Shown: piece by piece, positions 21,703 through 34,450 of the stretch
Layout of the letters: every line of letters starts with the position of its first letter
Numbering within the stretch: position 1 is the first letter of the stretch
NCBI GenBank assembly: GCA_963930645.1
Contig: OZ005648.1
Coordinates: 149,494,035-149,558,034 of the forward strand
Direction: 5' to 3'
Length of the DNA stretch: 64,000 bases
From: Salticus scenicus
Lineage: Eukaryota; Arthropoda; Arachnida; Araneae; Salticidae
Program-made: the position numbers and the translations under genes
The notes under the pieces: generated by a model
Told to the model about the DNA's origin: nothing
What the model saw: only the letters and a program-made list of their open reading frames with translations
The model's database searches: none

Positions 21703-23218
21703 TATATGATTTTAATTACAGCTTTAAATAAATGCAATAATTAATTACTCTATTTTCAATAAATTAAATGGCTAATAAAAATATCTAACGAATTTCTAAA
21801 TTATTTTTTATATTTATTCCCATTTGTCTCTATATATAAATATCTTAATTCTAATAATATTTTATCCGGTAAGCTATTAAATAAATCTTCTGAGAACAAA
21901 AACATATTCTTTAAAATAAATAATTTATTTCTGATAGTCATCTTTTTAAATGACGTCTCTCAGAATTATAATCTCTCCTAAATCATTTAACAAATAAAAT
22001 ATAAAAAATATTATTTTCATTTATAAACCGTTGTATACATAATTACATTTTCATTCTTTTAAATTGCGCAAGTCCACTTTCTTATAAATAAATTAAGCAA
22101 TACATTTCCGTTGTAATATCATTAAAAGGTAATTTATATTTTTTTAGGACAGGATGTGCAATAAATCGTAGTCTTGGTGTCTCCCTTACGCAACGGTTTT
22201 CTGGCGATAAAATTTGGCACAAGCATTGGCATAAACTGTTATAACGGACTTGCTAAATTCAAAATATTTATATTAATTTATTCTAGAAACAATGGATTAT
22301 CTTTGGCTGTAAAATTTGGCACTATTTTGAAAATCTTGGCGTAATTCAGCAGTCTGATCTTGATTGCGATATAGAGAACTAGAGAATTCGCTCCTAGATC
22401 GTTGTCAAGTCAATACGTACTCTAAAACCCTCTATCTCACCTCATGCCTTTGCATTCTCGAAACTGACGGACTAGGTGTACTGCCACTTTGAAAAGATGT
22501 TAAATTGCTTTATGAAAATCTCCAGAATAAAAATACATTATTATTTATTACTCAGTCTTTTTACTTTCTCGGCCACTTAAATCTTTTACAGCAAAATGGA
22601 CCTGGACAATATGCAAGCACTTATACAAGAATGCTGGAACTTCTACATTATAAGAGTTTATTTATTTATTTATTTATTTTTTACAATATTAAAATTTTTA
22701 TGTGATATGAAGAAAACACTATTATAAAAATGTAAGTTATTTGAGCTTTTTAAAATCGCACTTTACATTTAAATAATCCAAAAAAATTGTAAAGCGTGCA
22801 TTATACAATTTGTATTGATAACTATTATAATCCAGCTCTTTATCGGGTTGTAAAAACGTTATTGGATATAATAAATTTTCCATTTGCGAGAAATTCACGA
22901 AATGTTAGATTTTACGCAAGGAAATCTATTTGAGGGGTGGATAGCGAAGATAAATTTAGTTTAATCTGAAAATATGCTTTTTTTTTAGATAAAAAAACAT
23001 TACAAAAATCAACCCAGTTTAAGTATTTGAATAAATTGTAATAATGAAGTATCTTCTATAATATAAATCTATCTCACTTGATGCTTTTTCTAGAAATTTT
23101 ATTTTATTTTATTTTATTTTATTTTTACTTGTTCTTTTCTCTCGAAAAATATTTGCAGAGAAAAATGGTTCAAACCATTTCAAAGTAAAAAAAAAAAAAA
23201 AAAAAAAAGCTTAGTTTT
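21703..23218. other. AT-rich stretch with an unclassified moderate-GC block
   Basis: 22140-22480 is less AT-rich and contains GATAAAATTTGGCAC and, about 100 bp on, a diverged repeat of it (GTAAAATTTGGCAC). It could be an old repeat. (TTTA)n lies at 22653-22678 and (ATTTT)n at 23099-23126. No gene recognised. Confidence 0.4.
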
Positions 23219-23590
23219 TTGTTTCAATTAATTAATTATTATTATTTTTATGAAAGTATACAGGACCACTGGTTTAGACCCCTTCAAAGTAATGTGAAGG
23301 ATTTATGTTTTTATGCAATGGAATCTTTCTTCCAGCGTACATTTTTTATTGCTGAAATACAATCTTCTTACAGGCAACCTATTCTTCGGATGTTGAAATA
23401 TGTTCAAGAAAGAAAGCTACTTTTATTATTTTCTTTAAACAAAGGATTCCATAAAAGGGAGCATCGTAATATGAAATGTTATATGTGTCAGGCCTTAAAT
23501 AATAAAGCTTTATTGGATGAAATTTTATTAACTTCACGTTTCTCGTATTATTTATTTTTTTTTAATCGTCGTAAATATTGTAATGTTTGA
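23219..23590 (+). CDS. Unidentified 123-codon ORF, doubtful
   Basis: After an A/T-biased start, the stretch from about residue 33 to 105 has balanced composition (SFFQRTFFIAEIQSSYRQPI, LKYVQERKLL, HRNMKCYMCQALNNKALLDE), unlike the poly-Phe/Lys ORFs around it. A splice-acceptor-like TTCTTACAG occurs at about 23365-23373, so part could be an exon. I recognise no family, signal peptide or membrane segment, and there is no supporting neighbour. It may be chance or an old transposon piece. Confidence 0.15.
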   Translation: MFQLINYYYFYESIQDHWFRPLQSNVKDLCFYAMESFFQRTFFIAEIQSSYRQPILRMLKYVQERKLLLLFSLNKGFHKREHRNMKCYMCQALNNKALLDEILLTSRFSYYLFFFNRRKYCNV

Positions 23591-26364
23591 TTTTATAATA
23601 CTTAAGGGGGTCCAAGACACCAAGATTGACTCCCCCCCCCCCCAATAAAATGGAAGTTTTATATATCCTTAAAAAAAAAAAAAAAAAAAAAAAAAAACAG
23701 TCACACTATTTTGAATTGAATGCCGCAAACCGCATGTTTTTCCGGCAAGTATAGATAAAAAGATATAGCATTGTTTGTATTATTATTATTATTATTGCTA
23801 TTTTTCTGATTGTTGGAAACGGGATTTAACCTGACAAATAATCGCCTTTAGCATTTTAGCTAAAACGTGTAAAAAGTATTTCAGTGTTTTCTTTTCTTTC
23901 TGTTTTTTAGTTGGTGTGTGTGTGTGTGTGCAAGGGATGGTGGGAGTTTATACATTTCATTACTTTGCAAAAACTAAAATCTAAAATTAAGCATTTTACA
24001 AAATGCAGTTTAAACCTTGGTTATAAATATTGAACTTCAGTTTACTTCTATATCTATTACAATATCATTTGCCTGTGTAGATATGAATATTGGATAAAAT
24101 TATTATATTCTATTTGATGCAGTATTAAATATACCATCAAATTTTATTAATTTAAAATTTAAAACAGCCATACCAACTTTGTACATATTAAAATATATGA
24201 TAAACATGCGTATATTGCATAAATATGTCTGTTTTGAAACAGATTTTTTAAAACCTGAATTCCTAAAACTTATAATTTCAGCCATTTATCTCAGAATGGA
24301 ATTTTTCCTTAATTCTAAACTTTAAAAAATCATTCCTAAAATTCTCTCTGTGACATTGTTGAAATTTTGCACATAAGATCTGTAGTGTGCTTTTAATAAA
24401 TTGTCTTCGGGATTTCTATTTCGGAGCAAAAATGCTTTGGTAATCCATGTCGATCTAAAAGTTATTCATGAAATAAGTACTTTTTTCAAATTAAAATTAA
24501 TATTTAAAAAAAATATTATAATAATCAGAAGTCCTTAAGATAAATTGAAGATAAATTTGTTCTCTATATAAGGGTGAAAAAAGTTTGTAAATTGAACCAT
24601 TAGTTCATGAGATATAACAAATTTACAGTTTATCAAAAATTTAAAATTTTTAAATTTTATTTAAATTTTTTAAAGATTATTTCTTGCTCAAAGTCATCGC
24701 CAAATAAGCTTCAATTTTAGAAAAAAATAATTACTGCAATCCATTAATAAATAGAAAAAAAAAAAATGGTATCCCAGGGGAGGGGAGAGGGGAGAGAGAA
24801 ACAAAATTTATTATACATTGACCAATTTTGTAGATTTATTTTGACATTTAACAAAAACATTTTACAGTTAAGAAAACCAACTTTCTTCGATTCATAAAAA
24901 AAAAGAACTGAAGAAAGTAGCCTTTAATCTGAGTAAAGTTACTTTTACTGAATAGTCAGATAAGTTAAGTTATAGATCTCTCTGTAACAGCCAATAACCG
25001 AGCGATATGCTCTTTTCAATTCTCGGAGCCAAATTTTAAGAGCTGAAGTTATATAAATAAAAAATTTTGTTTGATTTAACAAAAATTTTGTTCTTCCAAC
25101 TTTTGTTCTATTTCTTTTTTTTTCTTTGTGTATGTATGTATGTGTGTGCATGTCGAGATAAACGAAAGAACTCGCTAAATAAATAAAATTCGTTATTTCA
25201 GGAAATGATCTAATTCAAATATAAAGCTAGTGCTTAACAGTACAGCTTATTAAAATTATGGTAGAAATTATATGAATATAGTAAACATATTGCAACATGA
25301 TTATAAAATTATAAAGTACTCTCAGTAATATCTTTAAAAGTTGTGTGCTCTTTCAATCATAATGAGGAATTAGTTTTATCAAACAAAATCATATAAAAAT
25401 GTCGATGTAAGTGAATACATCTATATAAACAAGGAACTAGCATACGTAAATTAAGTAATGGACAATTAAAAAACTCATTACATAACTTATAATATACTAT
25501 ATGTGCTTATATAGTTAATACTTATATAATTAATATTATATACACTTTATCTAGCTCTATAAACTAATTATTAAATATATAAACAGTTTTTTTTTTTTTT
25601 TTTTTTTTTTTCTAGAAAACATGTGCTTTTAAAATTTCAAATAACGTACGATAATTTTATAATACTGAAAGGTGAAGTAATGGTATTAAAATGCACTTAA
25701 ATTAACTATCATCTGTATTTCGTAATGCATCAAAATTCTTTTGTAAATCATGTATCTACAAATACTGTATATACCAAAAACTACTAGGCAAATTCTGCAT
25801 AACTCGCAAATATATGTACGAAATTTCCAGTGAATCGAAGAACAACATAACGTATCGAAACTCTTTTGTGTAGCACAGTAAACATAGCGAAAGTTATTAT
25901 AAACGCCTAATAACTAATACTATTTTTATTATTTTCAATAGAAAGTATGCTTTTATGTATTTTAATAACATATGTTAATTTCATAATGTTCAGTGAGTGT
26001 AACCATGCTAAAATAAACTTTAAAAATTGTCATATACCGTAGACCCTAATGGTACAATAGTATTTTGTGTGTACATGTATGCGAGCCACAACATTTAATT
26101 ACACATACATACACACAAACACAGAAAAAAATCGCTATAGTCTCATAAAAAAATGTCTGCGAAATCTGTTGTGAAATGGACTGTTAAATAACATATCAGT
26201 ATTCTGGTATGTAGCCCTATAATCTAATTAGAAATTGTGCTTACAATAATGTAGTAAATATAAAGCAACATCATAACAAAATAATAAAGCATTCTCAATA
26301 ATCTTTTAATTGTAGTGTACATCTACTACCGTCCTAATGAATTACTTTTATCAAATAGTGTCAC
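23591..26364. other. AT-rich non-coding stretch
   Basis: C-run at 23633-23643, poly(A) at 23671-23697, (GT)n at 23913-23930, A/G-rich sequence near 24770-24800, poly(T) at 25587-25611. The block 24330-24640 has the style of a dispersed repeat (TTGAAATTTTGCACATAAGA; TAAATTGAACCATTAGTTCA) but I cannot anchor it. No gene seen. Confidence 0.45.
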
Positions 26365-26586
26365 TTAACCCTTTGCGGCGCAGGGGAATTCGGATCATTT
26401 AAATTACACAGCCACCGGAATTTACGATCAAAATTAAAATAAAAGAAATTTTAAATTTTCAGGATAACAAAAAGGGCCTTTTCTGCTATGTTATAAATGT
26501 AAACTTTTGCAAAAAAATTTCCGGAATGAGTTTTTACTTGAGAATTAAAGTTCCATCAGCGGGAACACTGCGACTGAAAGGGTTAA
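26365..26586. mobile_element. 222-bp TTAA-flanked MITE
   Basis: Left TTAACCCTTTGCGGCGCAG and the right end, read in reverse complement, TTAACCCTTTCAGTCGCAG, are inverted repeats of about 19 bp with three mismatches and TTAA at both edges. The TTAACCCTTT terminus is typical of piggyBac-type elements. There is no ORF inside. Confidence 0.8.
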
Positions 26587-27659
26587 GGATGTTTATGTAA
26601 ATAAGGTGAAATAATTTTATGAAAAAGAAATACAGTCATAATATTATAAATGATTTCAAAGTTTTCAAAATAATTAAAACTGTTTTATTAAAATTTCAGA
26701 TAAACACATGAAATTCTTAATAGTATATACTTTCCTATGCTTCACAAAAGTGCTTTTTGCTAGATTTTTGAAACAAAATATTGCATTGAAAAGAAACACG
26801 CAACAGTTTTAGGATAAAAATGTTTCAAATGAAATAACATTAATTTAATAAGAATAGTATTTGTAATCTTTTTATAACTCGGGATTGACGGGAATACTTT
26901 CACTAATGAATCTTCTACACACTTCGTTACCTTCCTTTTATACATTCGCATAATTATATTTACCTTATGAATATCTAAGGCTGTCATGACAAGTTGTTTG
27001 CAGTGCAAATTATATCTGAATTTGCATTAATGAATAACAAATAAGCTTTATATAACATGGTAAAATGCAAATTTGTATTCGATTAGTATTCAAGCATTTA
27101 ACTCTTCTGATTATTAAATTAACTTAATCAAACAAAGAAGTTATATAAAATTTTATTAACTTATTCAAAAACTAAACTATTTATGGTTAGAGATTATTTT
27201 AGTCACAGCAAAACAGAGAGAAAAGAAAAAGAGAAGATACAATGCAATGAAAATAAGTAATCAAATGTATTTTATTTAGATACATATTAAAAACTTGTAA
27301 ATATGCTTTTATTTATTTGTAATCCTCTGTTTTATTATGCAATGTAATTGAAAATATTTTATAGTCTTATAATAACAGAAATTTTAAACCTTATATGTCC
27401 AAGGTCTTGAAAAACAAATGCGATGTAGTCTTTGCTTTACATTTGCTTTTGCTTTTTTAGTTCATTTCTTATTTTTGTTTTCAATATACAATTTATTCTT
27501 ACTGATATACGACTTATTTGTATTCACCCTTATGTAATATATATTCTTATATATTCGTATCTTATCTTAAGTAATATATATTCTCTTAATGTATTATGTC
27601 TCCCCTCCCTCTGTGATAAATTCTGAATACTGAATCAGATTAATTTTACTTCCTTTACA
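26587..27659. other. AT-rich non-coding stretch
   Basis: No repeat or gene recognised. An 82-codon minus-strand ORF at 26760-27008 has ordinary composition but no motif; I do not call it. Confidence 0.4.
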
Positions 27660-28430
27660 TGATTACCGTAGGCAATGGAAGTATTGTATTCGGCCTAAAA
27701 ATTTTATATCGAATTTTTAACTGATTTACATATTTTAATGTCTCCTGAGTCTAAAAAACGTTGTTCTTGGCAGTTGGTCAGTGTGTATGTGTGTGTATAT
27801 GTGTGTATGTATGTGGCGAATCATCTGACTATTATATCTCCTAAACTAATTAAGGTAGAACTACAAAACTTCAGAATGGAAGCAGGTCTGGTGAACATAT
27901 GATTTTTCTAACCTTTTTGTGTAAGTTGGAAAACGAGAAATGGTACATCGGAAACCAGAAATGGAGTCGTATTCAGTATCTCCAAAACGGCTCTAATGAC
28001 TTTCTTAAAAATTATCTATTATATGTCCTGTCGTATGGATTAGTTGGTTAGTTTATGAAAATTGTTAGGCGTCCTGTATAAGTAGCTCAATCTGATGCCT
28101 CAAAAGTAAATTCCTTTAAAAACGGCTGTATGACTTTTTAACTCGCCATATTAACCCCCTTTAGATATCCTTTTGCATGCATTTGTTGTTTTCGGGTTAA
28201 CCTTTAAATATGCCAAGCTCTAGTAATGGTTGGCATCTCAAAAATGGCTCAAACGATTTTCTTGAAAATTGTTACATAAACCCATTTTAGATATCCATTC
28301 TCATGTATTGCGTGATTATTACAGGAAAATTTTAGGTAGGTCAGTTTTCGATCTCGAAAACTAGTGTTTCGGAAAATGGCCCTAATTCTTTTTTTTTTTT
28401 TTTTTTTTTTTGAATTTTTTGAATTCGCTA
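27660..28430 (+). repeat. R2-like repeat with ~130-bp internal units
   Basis: The start GGCAATGGAAGTATTGTATT and TGTCTCCTGAGTC, followed by (GT)n at 27781-27812, parallels the head of R2 at 11840-11990. Downstream, the words AAAACGGCT, AAAACGGCTG, AAAATGGCTC and AAAATGGCCC recur about every 125-134 bp (27983, 28117, 28240, 28373). It ends in poly(T) near 28389-28411. Confidence 0.6.
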
Positions 28431-29108
28431 TGTAAATTCTATTTTATACGTCTTTACGTGTGTATCAGCTTTCCTTTATAGGAAAATATTTAGGTTTCAA
28501 CTTCCTTAGATATATTTTAAGTCTTCTAATCATATCCAAATCAATTCAATTCTAAAAAAAAGTGTATGTACCTTTAATAGTTTGTAATGGAAGTTGTGTT
28601 TGTTTCACACCATATTTTTTAAAATAGTACGCAGATAACTGTCAAAATTTTCACAATGCTCTTTTTCTATAAGATAGATTGAATTTCCAGATAGATTGAA
28701 ATATAAAGTCCAAAATGTTTTGATTGACTACTCATATTTTTATAATAAAAATTTAATTAAAGTGTTTTTAAAGTAGATATAAGAAAAACCACTAGAATAT
28801 CATAATGCTCTTCTTTAACAATAGAAATAGCAAACTGATTGAATAGTTTGTTAAATTTATTACGTATCATGTTTGTCTTGCGTATAATTTGTATTCAAAT
28901 TAACCAATAAACAATTTTGATATAAAATTAATTTATCATTGTAATATTAAAAGATGAAATTATTGAAACGTGTAAAATAAGTTATATTATACGATACGTA
29001 CCCGAGAACTACTGCTACTAGGAAGTGACTAAGTGTCTTATAAAGGGTTTGCTATGAATTTTCAGATTTGTTTTAAATGTCATTCTTTACAATTTATTTT
29101 TAAGTTTA

Positions 29109-29141
<33 letters not shown>

Positions 29142-30399
29142 AAAAATAAATATCAAACAGTACTTTATTTAAATTTTGTATACGTCTTTATTTTATTTTA
29201 TTTTACTTTAATTTTTTCTAGCCACTGTTTTTATCTCTATTTAATTTTTATTATAAAAAATTTAAATCATAAAAACGTTATATACACGGACTCCAAAATA
29301 ATTATAAATTTTAACTTTTTATTCCGAATACTTGATTATAATAACGTTGAAAAAGAGCACTAAGACACTGCTTTCATAAGATAATATTGCATTTATCAAA
29401 GTAGCTTTATAAGTAAAACACTTCAGATTCAAATAATCGAACAATTTCAAAATTTCCATTTAAAATGTTTAAATAAAATAAATACTCTTAAAAGAAGGAA
29501 GGGTATAGTTCTACTTTTTTCATATTTATTTGACAGTTATGTTCAAGGAGTTGCTAAAAATGCGATTACCCTCATACGAACCCTCCATATATGTAAAGAA
29601 CCGATGAGGGTCCGATGACGGCAGTGGCTGATTAAATGGATGGGGTGATACCCTTCGGGAGAGACTGTCCTTTTAGCATAGAGATTAGGAATTTATGCTT
29701 CAGTTAAACGTACCATAGCTTCAATAGGAAGAGCTGACTAGCCAGCACAATATACTTTAGGAACACATGTGATGATTGTGGTCTGAAATGATAGGTATAA
29801 AAGTATATCATGACAGTTTATCGCTGATCTGGTAAATTTCTTGATATATTTGTAAAAAGAAATAAATGCTGATATATAAAAAATAAAATTTCGTTTCGTT
29901 TGTTTATAAAAAATATTTTTAGGTTTATAGTATGCAGTGAATGGAACTTTATCAATGGCAAATACATAAAAAATTTATTTTAAAGATTTTCGTTAAATTT
30001 ATTATATTCTTAAATATTAATTTTATTCTAAATTTTGGTTTTATGCTTGATTTAAATTAATCAAATATAGCAAAAAATCTATTGTTGGTGTTATATTACT
30101 ATTTTAAAGTCATTATTGAATTTTATAACTTGATGAACTTAACTGGCTGTAAAGTAGCCAAGAAAATATGTCACTACTATATTGAACAAATTTTATATAT
30201 AAAAGCGAAATATTAACTGAATTATTAAAATGTTTGTGTCTATATCTATTTCGTGTCTTAAGTATCCTTCAAACATTTAAAATATATTTAAATTGGCCAC
30301 AAAATATAAAAAAAATATTCATATTTACTCTACCTTTATTAAAATTAATTTATTTGTCAGTGTGCTGATTTTTTCTTCTTCTTTTAAATACGAAAAGTA
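28431..30399. other. AT-rich non-coding stretch
   Basis: Poly(A) at 29110-29139. The block 29560-29790 is less AT-rich (CGATGAGGGTCCGATGACGG; ACCCTTCGGGAGAGACTGTC) and may be an unrecognised repeat or an old exon; no frame stays open in it. No gene called. Confidence 0.4.
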
Positions 30400-30439
30400 C
30401 AATCGGCAGCAAAAGTATCCGAGCACTAGCAAAAATTCC

Positions 30440-30476
<37 letters not shown>

Positions 30477-30587
30477 CTTAATACAGTTTTGTTAAATAAA
30501 TCGTTGTCGAACCCTGTTGTCAGTCAGTCTAAGAACAAGATTCGAAAAGGGTTTTTTGCTAGTGCTCGGATACTTTGGTGCCGATTG
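30400..30587. mobile_element. 188-bp Tc1/mariner-type MITE, CAATCGGCAGCA ends
   Basis: The left end CAATCGGCAGCAAAAGTATC and the right end, reverse-complemented CAATCGGCACCAAAGTATCC, are inverted repeats extending about 36 bp (to GAGCACTAGCAAAAA), with TA at each edge. It contains a 30-base A run. Same family as 43244-43456. Confidence 0.85.
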
Positions 30588-30589
30588 TA

Positions 30590-30811
30590 AGTCTCTAAAA
30601 TTTATTTCGGTAGTATATAAAATAATAAAAATTCGTAATAAATAACAATTTTAAATGGTAATAGGTTAACGTGGGAGTTCTCTTTTAAATTTGATTATTG
30701 ATGTATTTTGTTACATGCATTTAAATTTTAATTTTAGATACTTTAATTTAAAGATTCTTATTTATTTCAGAAAGGAATTACGTTTAGTTAGAATCAACAA
30801 AGTTTCATGCA

Positions 30812-30855
<44 letters not shown>

Positions 30856-32284
30856 TTTGTAGGGAAAAAAATATTAAACGTAAAAATTAAAGAATTAAAA
30901 AAATGCATTCCTTAAATTAGAAAACTTATTGTATGACAACGAAATAAGAACAAGTAACATTATTTTATTCATTAGGAATTTTTCAGTAACACGAACACCA
31001 AATTCAATTCTGCATATTTTCCTTTTATATCGTTTAGAAATTTGTAAACAGTTGCGCAGGAATTTATTTTTTTCATTAGCTTTAATTGAGATTCACTAAT
31101 ATATACTTAGATAATATATATTAAGATAATACGTATTGTAGTCATTGTAATGTATAATCAAGTATCGTAAATATCGATGCAAAACTTGCTGTGTAATTAG
31201 TTGTTGTAATAACAATTTTTCGCACTAAAATTAGTCATTTTTAAACATTTTCTGGTTAAGTTTCAAAAGGGAATAAGGCAATAGAAGAAAACAACTCAAA
31301 ACAAAGTAAAGCAAATGATGAAAAAATTACACCCAGCTTTAGTATTCTTAAATGACCACTTTGTTTATATTACTTATTGAAGAAAGAAGTTATAGATTAT
31401 AAATTACAAAAAAAAAAAAAAAAAAAAAAAAACGGTTAATTGCGCTTAGTCTTTGTTCATGAAATGATGACATTATTTTAAAGTTTAAAAATGTTATTAT
31501 TATTTTTTTTTCATTACACAAATACAAAATTATGGAATTTATTCAAAATTATACGTGCAGATGAAACCATATTAAGAAATTAATCTGGTACTTGTACTAT
31601 AAGAGACATTTTGAAGAAATGAAATATCTTAAAAATTTGTTAATATATTTTATGATATTTATAAATTATGTTGAAAGTGATTAATAAAATCATCGAAATC
31701 ATCGAAAGAGATAGTAAAACGACACATATGTGTCTATCTAAATGTTCCTATGATGTTGATTAAAACAACATTTAAATTGTTTATTAATATTACAGTTTCT
31801 CATGAAGTGTCCATCTCCATTAAAATTTTTAAGAATATTCTCTATTAAGTGTACGCTATGTAAATATATTTTTATTTAAGCATTCAGTTAAATTATTAAA
31901 ATTAAGTATAATGTCTTATGTAAAAGCACTTTTTTTTTTCATCTAAGTTAATTTGTACAAAGTGGGTTTCGTCAATCATGTTTTTCAATAAATTCAGTTA
32001 ATGGCTTTTGCAGAAATTTATTGATACTCATAAACGCAGAATTACAAATTACAAAAATCAAAGTGCATTAACAATTTGTCTAAGTATTACTGTCCAGTTA
32101 TATAATTAAATAATTGATACACCAAACAGATGGACTTAAAATTCCTGTTTAAAATTATATAAAAAATACATTTTGTAAATAAATTATTGCCAAAAGAAAA
32201 TAAGTAAGCATGGATGTGTAAGTAAAAAAAAAAATAAAAAAATTATAAATAAAGTTTAAATTATGCATATACATTGTGAAATAA
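30590..32284. other. AT-rich non-coding stretch
   Basis: Poly(T) of about 38 at 30815-30852 and poly(A) at 31408-31431. No gene or structured repeat recognised. Confidence 0.45.
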
Positions 32285-32540
32285 TTAACCCTTTGCCGGT
32301 CCAATTTACTTTCATACTTCTGTTCAGTAGTGCAAAATTTAGGGACACGAATTTTTTATTCAATATCCACTACTAAATTTTAACTGCAACGTCTGCCTAA
32401 TCACTTCGAATGTTACTTGTTCATTATGTATATCAAATATCACTCCTCAAAATTATTGATAGTATAGTTGAATTAATCAGTCCCTAAATTTGGCATAACT
32501 ATTTAAGACGCTTTAGAGCGTTAAGGCTTTAAAGCGTTAA
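32285..32540. mobile_element. ~256-bp TTAA-flanked MITE, diverged
   Basis: Left TTAACCCTTTGCCGG and the right end, reverse-complemented TTAACGCTTTAAAGCC, share TTAAC-CTTT, with TTAA at both edges. It is weaker than the 26365 copy but of the same style. No ORF. Confidence 0.5.
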
Positions 32541-32557
32541 ATAACAAATAAAATGTA

Positions 32558-32785
32558 CAGTGCGGCCACATATCCTAAAACTAGCAGTGAGGACACGTGC
32601 AAAATGTTGGAGCGATGCCAACTTGAAATTTGGAAAACATCCAGAAATTCCGCGCTCTGTTATTGCTCATTTTCTCTGAGTTAAATGACTGTCACCCCTA
32701 TTTTAGCATTGAACTCGTTGAGTTAGCACATGCGCAGATGCTTCCATGGTTTCATGAAATGTAGTCGAAAAATATGTAATAAAGT
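32558..32785 (+). repeat. Dispersed ~230-bp repeat A, copy 1
   Basis: Shares with 36164-36405 the blocks ATCCTAAAA-TAG, GGAAAAC-TCCAG, TGCGCTCTGTTAT-GCT, ATGACT-TCACCCCTATTTTA, CTCGTTGA and CTTCCATGG-TTCATGAA. It is less AT-rich than the surroundings. No coding frame, no internal promoter boxes found. Confidence 0.75.
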
Positions 32786-32936
32786 TTAGATTTAACAAGG
32801 AAAGGATGTTGAAAGCAGTTTGTATAATGTATGACGGGTGGTCAGGCAGAATTCATGTAAAAATTATCTTAAGTGATTTTCTTTTGAGCAATTTCTATTT
32901 CAGCAGTTGGCAGAACAAGTCGACAGGTCTGTTGGA

Positions 32937-33160
32937 CAGTCAGCAGCAAAATTATCGAAGCACACATCCACACTTTTCATATACATATTTTTTTTTTTTT
33001 TTTCAGTTTGGTCGCTAATGTTTATCACTAACTTACTTTTTTATGAACAGTTAAGACTAAGATCATGACTCGACAAATTTTTACTTAACAAGACATTCTT
33101 AGATGCCCACCTTTTAAATAGTAATTCTTGGTAGTGATTCAGTAATTTTGCTGCGTACTG
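32937..33160. mobile_element. Tc1/mariner-type MITE, diverged CAGTCAGCAGC ends
   Basis: Left CAGTCAGCAGCAAAATTATC and right end, reverse-complemented CAGTACGCAGCAAAATTACT, are imperfect inverted repeats. Shares the interior (TAAGACTAAGATCATG-CTCGACAAAT) with 35921-36124. Related to the 30400 and 43244 elements. Confidence 0.7.
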
Positions 33161-33282
33161 TAGAAAACCGTATGAAATGAACTAACTTGTATTACTATTT
33201 CACTCTTAAATATATTTCAAACAACTGCAAACTAATGCTTTCAATGGTTATGAAATAATTAAATGTCAAATATTTATTATTA

Positions 33283-33312
33283 CTAGTATCGCCCAGCGGT
33301 CGAATCTCGACC

Positions 33313-33345
<33 letters not shown>

Positions 33346-34450
33346 AAAGCGAGGCAAAGCAAAGTTATTGCCTTGTCCTAAACGGAATGCAATTGAACAC
33401 AGCTGCGGCAATTGTCGAAAACCGAAAATCTAAAACTTTTCTGAATCTTATATTTTCTACTTATATATGCAGAGGAAAGAATAATAAATCCACTTTTTAA
33501 AAAATAAAAATAAGTAGTCAATTTCACTTAATTAAAATGCAAGGAAATCTCAAAACGTGTAAATTCATCGAAAACCGGAAATCAAAAGTTTTTATGTATC
33601 TTCTACTTGCTTCTTCTACCCACAAAAGCTAGCAATAAAGACACTTTTTTAAAAAATAAGTAGCCAATTTTAGTTAATTGAAACGTAAAGAAAGCTCAAA
33701 ACATGTAAATTCAGCAAAAAACGGAAATCGGAATTTTTTCCGTATCGTCTACTTATAGATGCAGCAGTTAGTAACAAATACATTTACCTTTTATTTAGTA
33801 TATTAGTTGAATATTTATTGTTTAAATATCACCCTTTGAAATGAAATGTTTATGTTTACATTCGAAACTGGAAGTTTGCCATTTTTTTTTTCTGGAGTTT
33901 TGTGATTTTAAATTAAAATTTTATCAATTTTACAAAAAAAAATAACTCAATCAAACACATGTAGACAGTAACTTATAAAAAACTATACCCAAATATCGGA
34001 ATTAAAATCGGCAGATAATTTCCGTTATTTTTTAATAATTTTTTACAAAAAATCCAATGGATGATTAACATAGAAAATCTTTTTCATGGCTCCATGGACA
34101 AACAGTGACGTCATCACTTTGCTTGCGTATAGTGATGCTACATTATACAAATTACTGTGTCTATATGGTTTTATTTGAGCTTTATGAAATTGCCAGATTT
34201 AACAACTTTCTACTTTTAGGTATTTTTTAATGTAAAGGAATACGTGTATAAAAGGGAAAAATGGGGGAAAATGCATAAAAAATAAATGTATTTTTAGCTA
34301 CCTTCTTGACATCGTAATAAAATAATATTTGTATTCGCACCTTCCGGCTAACCATACCTTTCGAATGATACAATTTTCAACCCTCTACTCCCATAATTAA
34401 TATGTTAAAAAGGGACTACAAATTTTATGCTTGCCTATTAATATATAGAT
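33283..34450. mobile_element. ~1.2-kb non-coding element with CTAGTATCGCCC / ATATATAGAT ends
   Basis: The left edge CTAGTATCGCCCAGCGGTCG and the right edge TATTAATATATAGAT have the style of the 5587-8018 element (CTAGC..CCGC / TATTAATATAGAT). A poly(T) run of about 26 sits close to the left edge. An internal repeat of about 145-155 bp is marked by TCGAAAACCG (33415), ATCGAAAACCGG (33568) and AGCAAAAAACGG (33713). No coding sequence. Confidence 0.55.

Noticed and set aside
29560..29790. Less AT-rich block that might be an rRNA or SINE piece
   Set aside because: No A/B boxes, rRNA signature or open frame found; left as an unclassified spacer.
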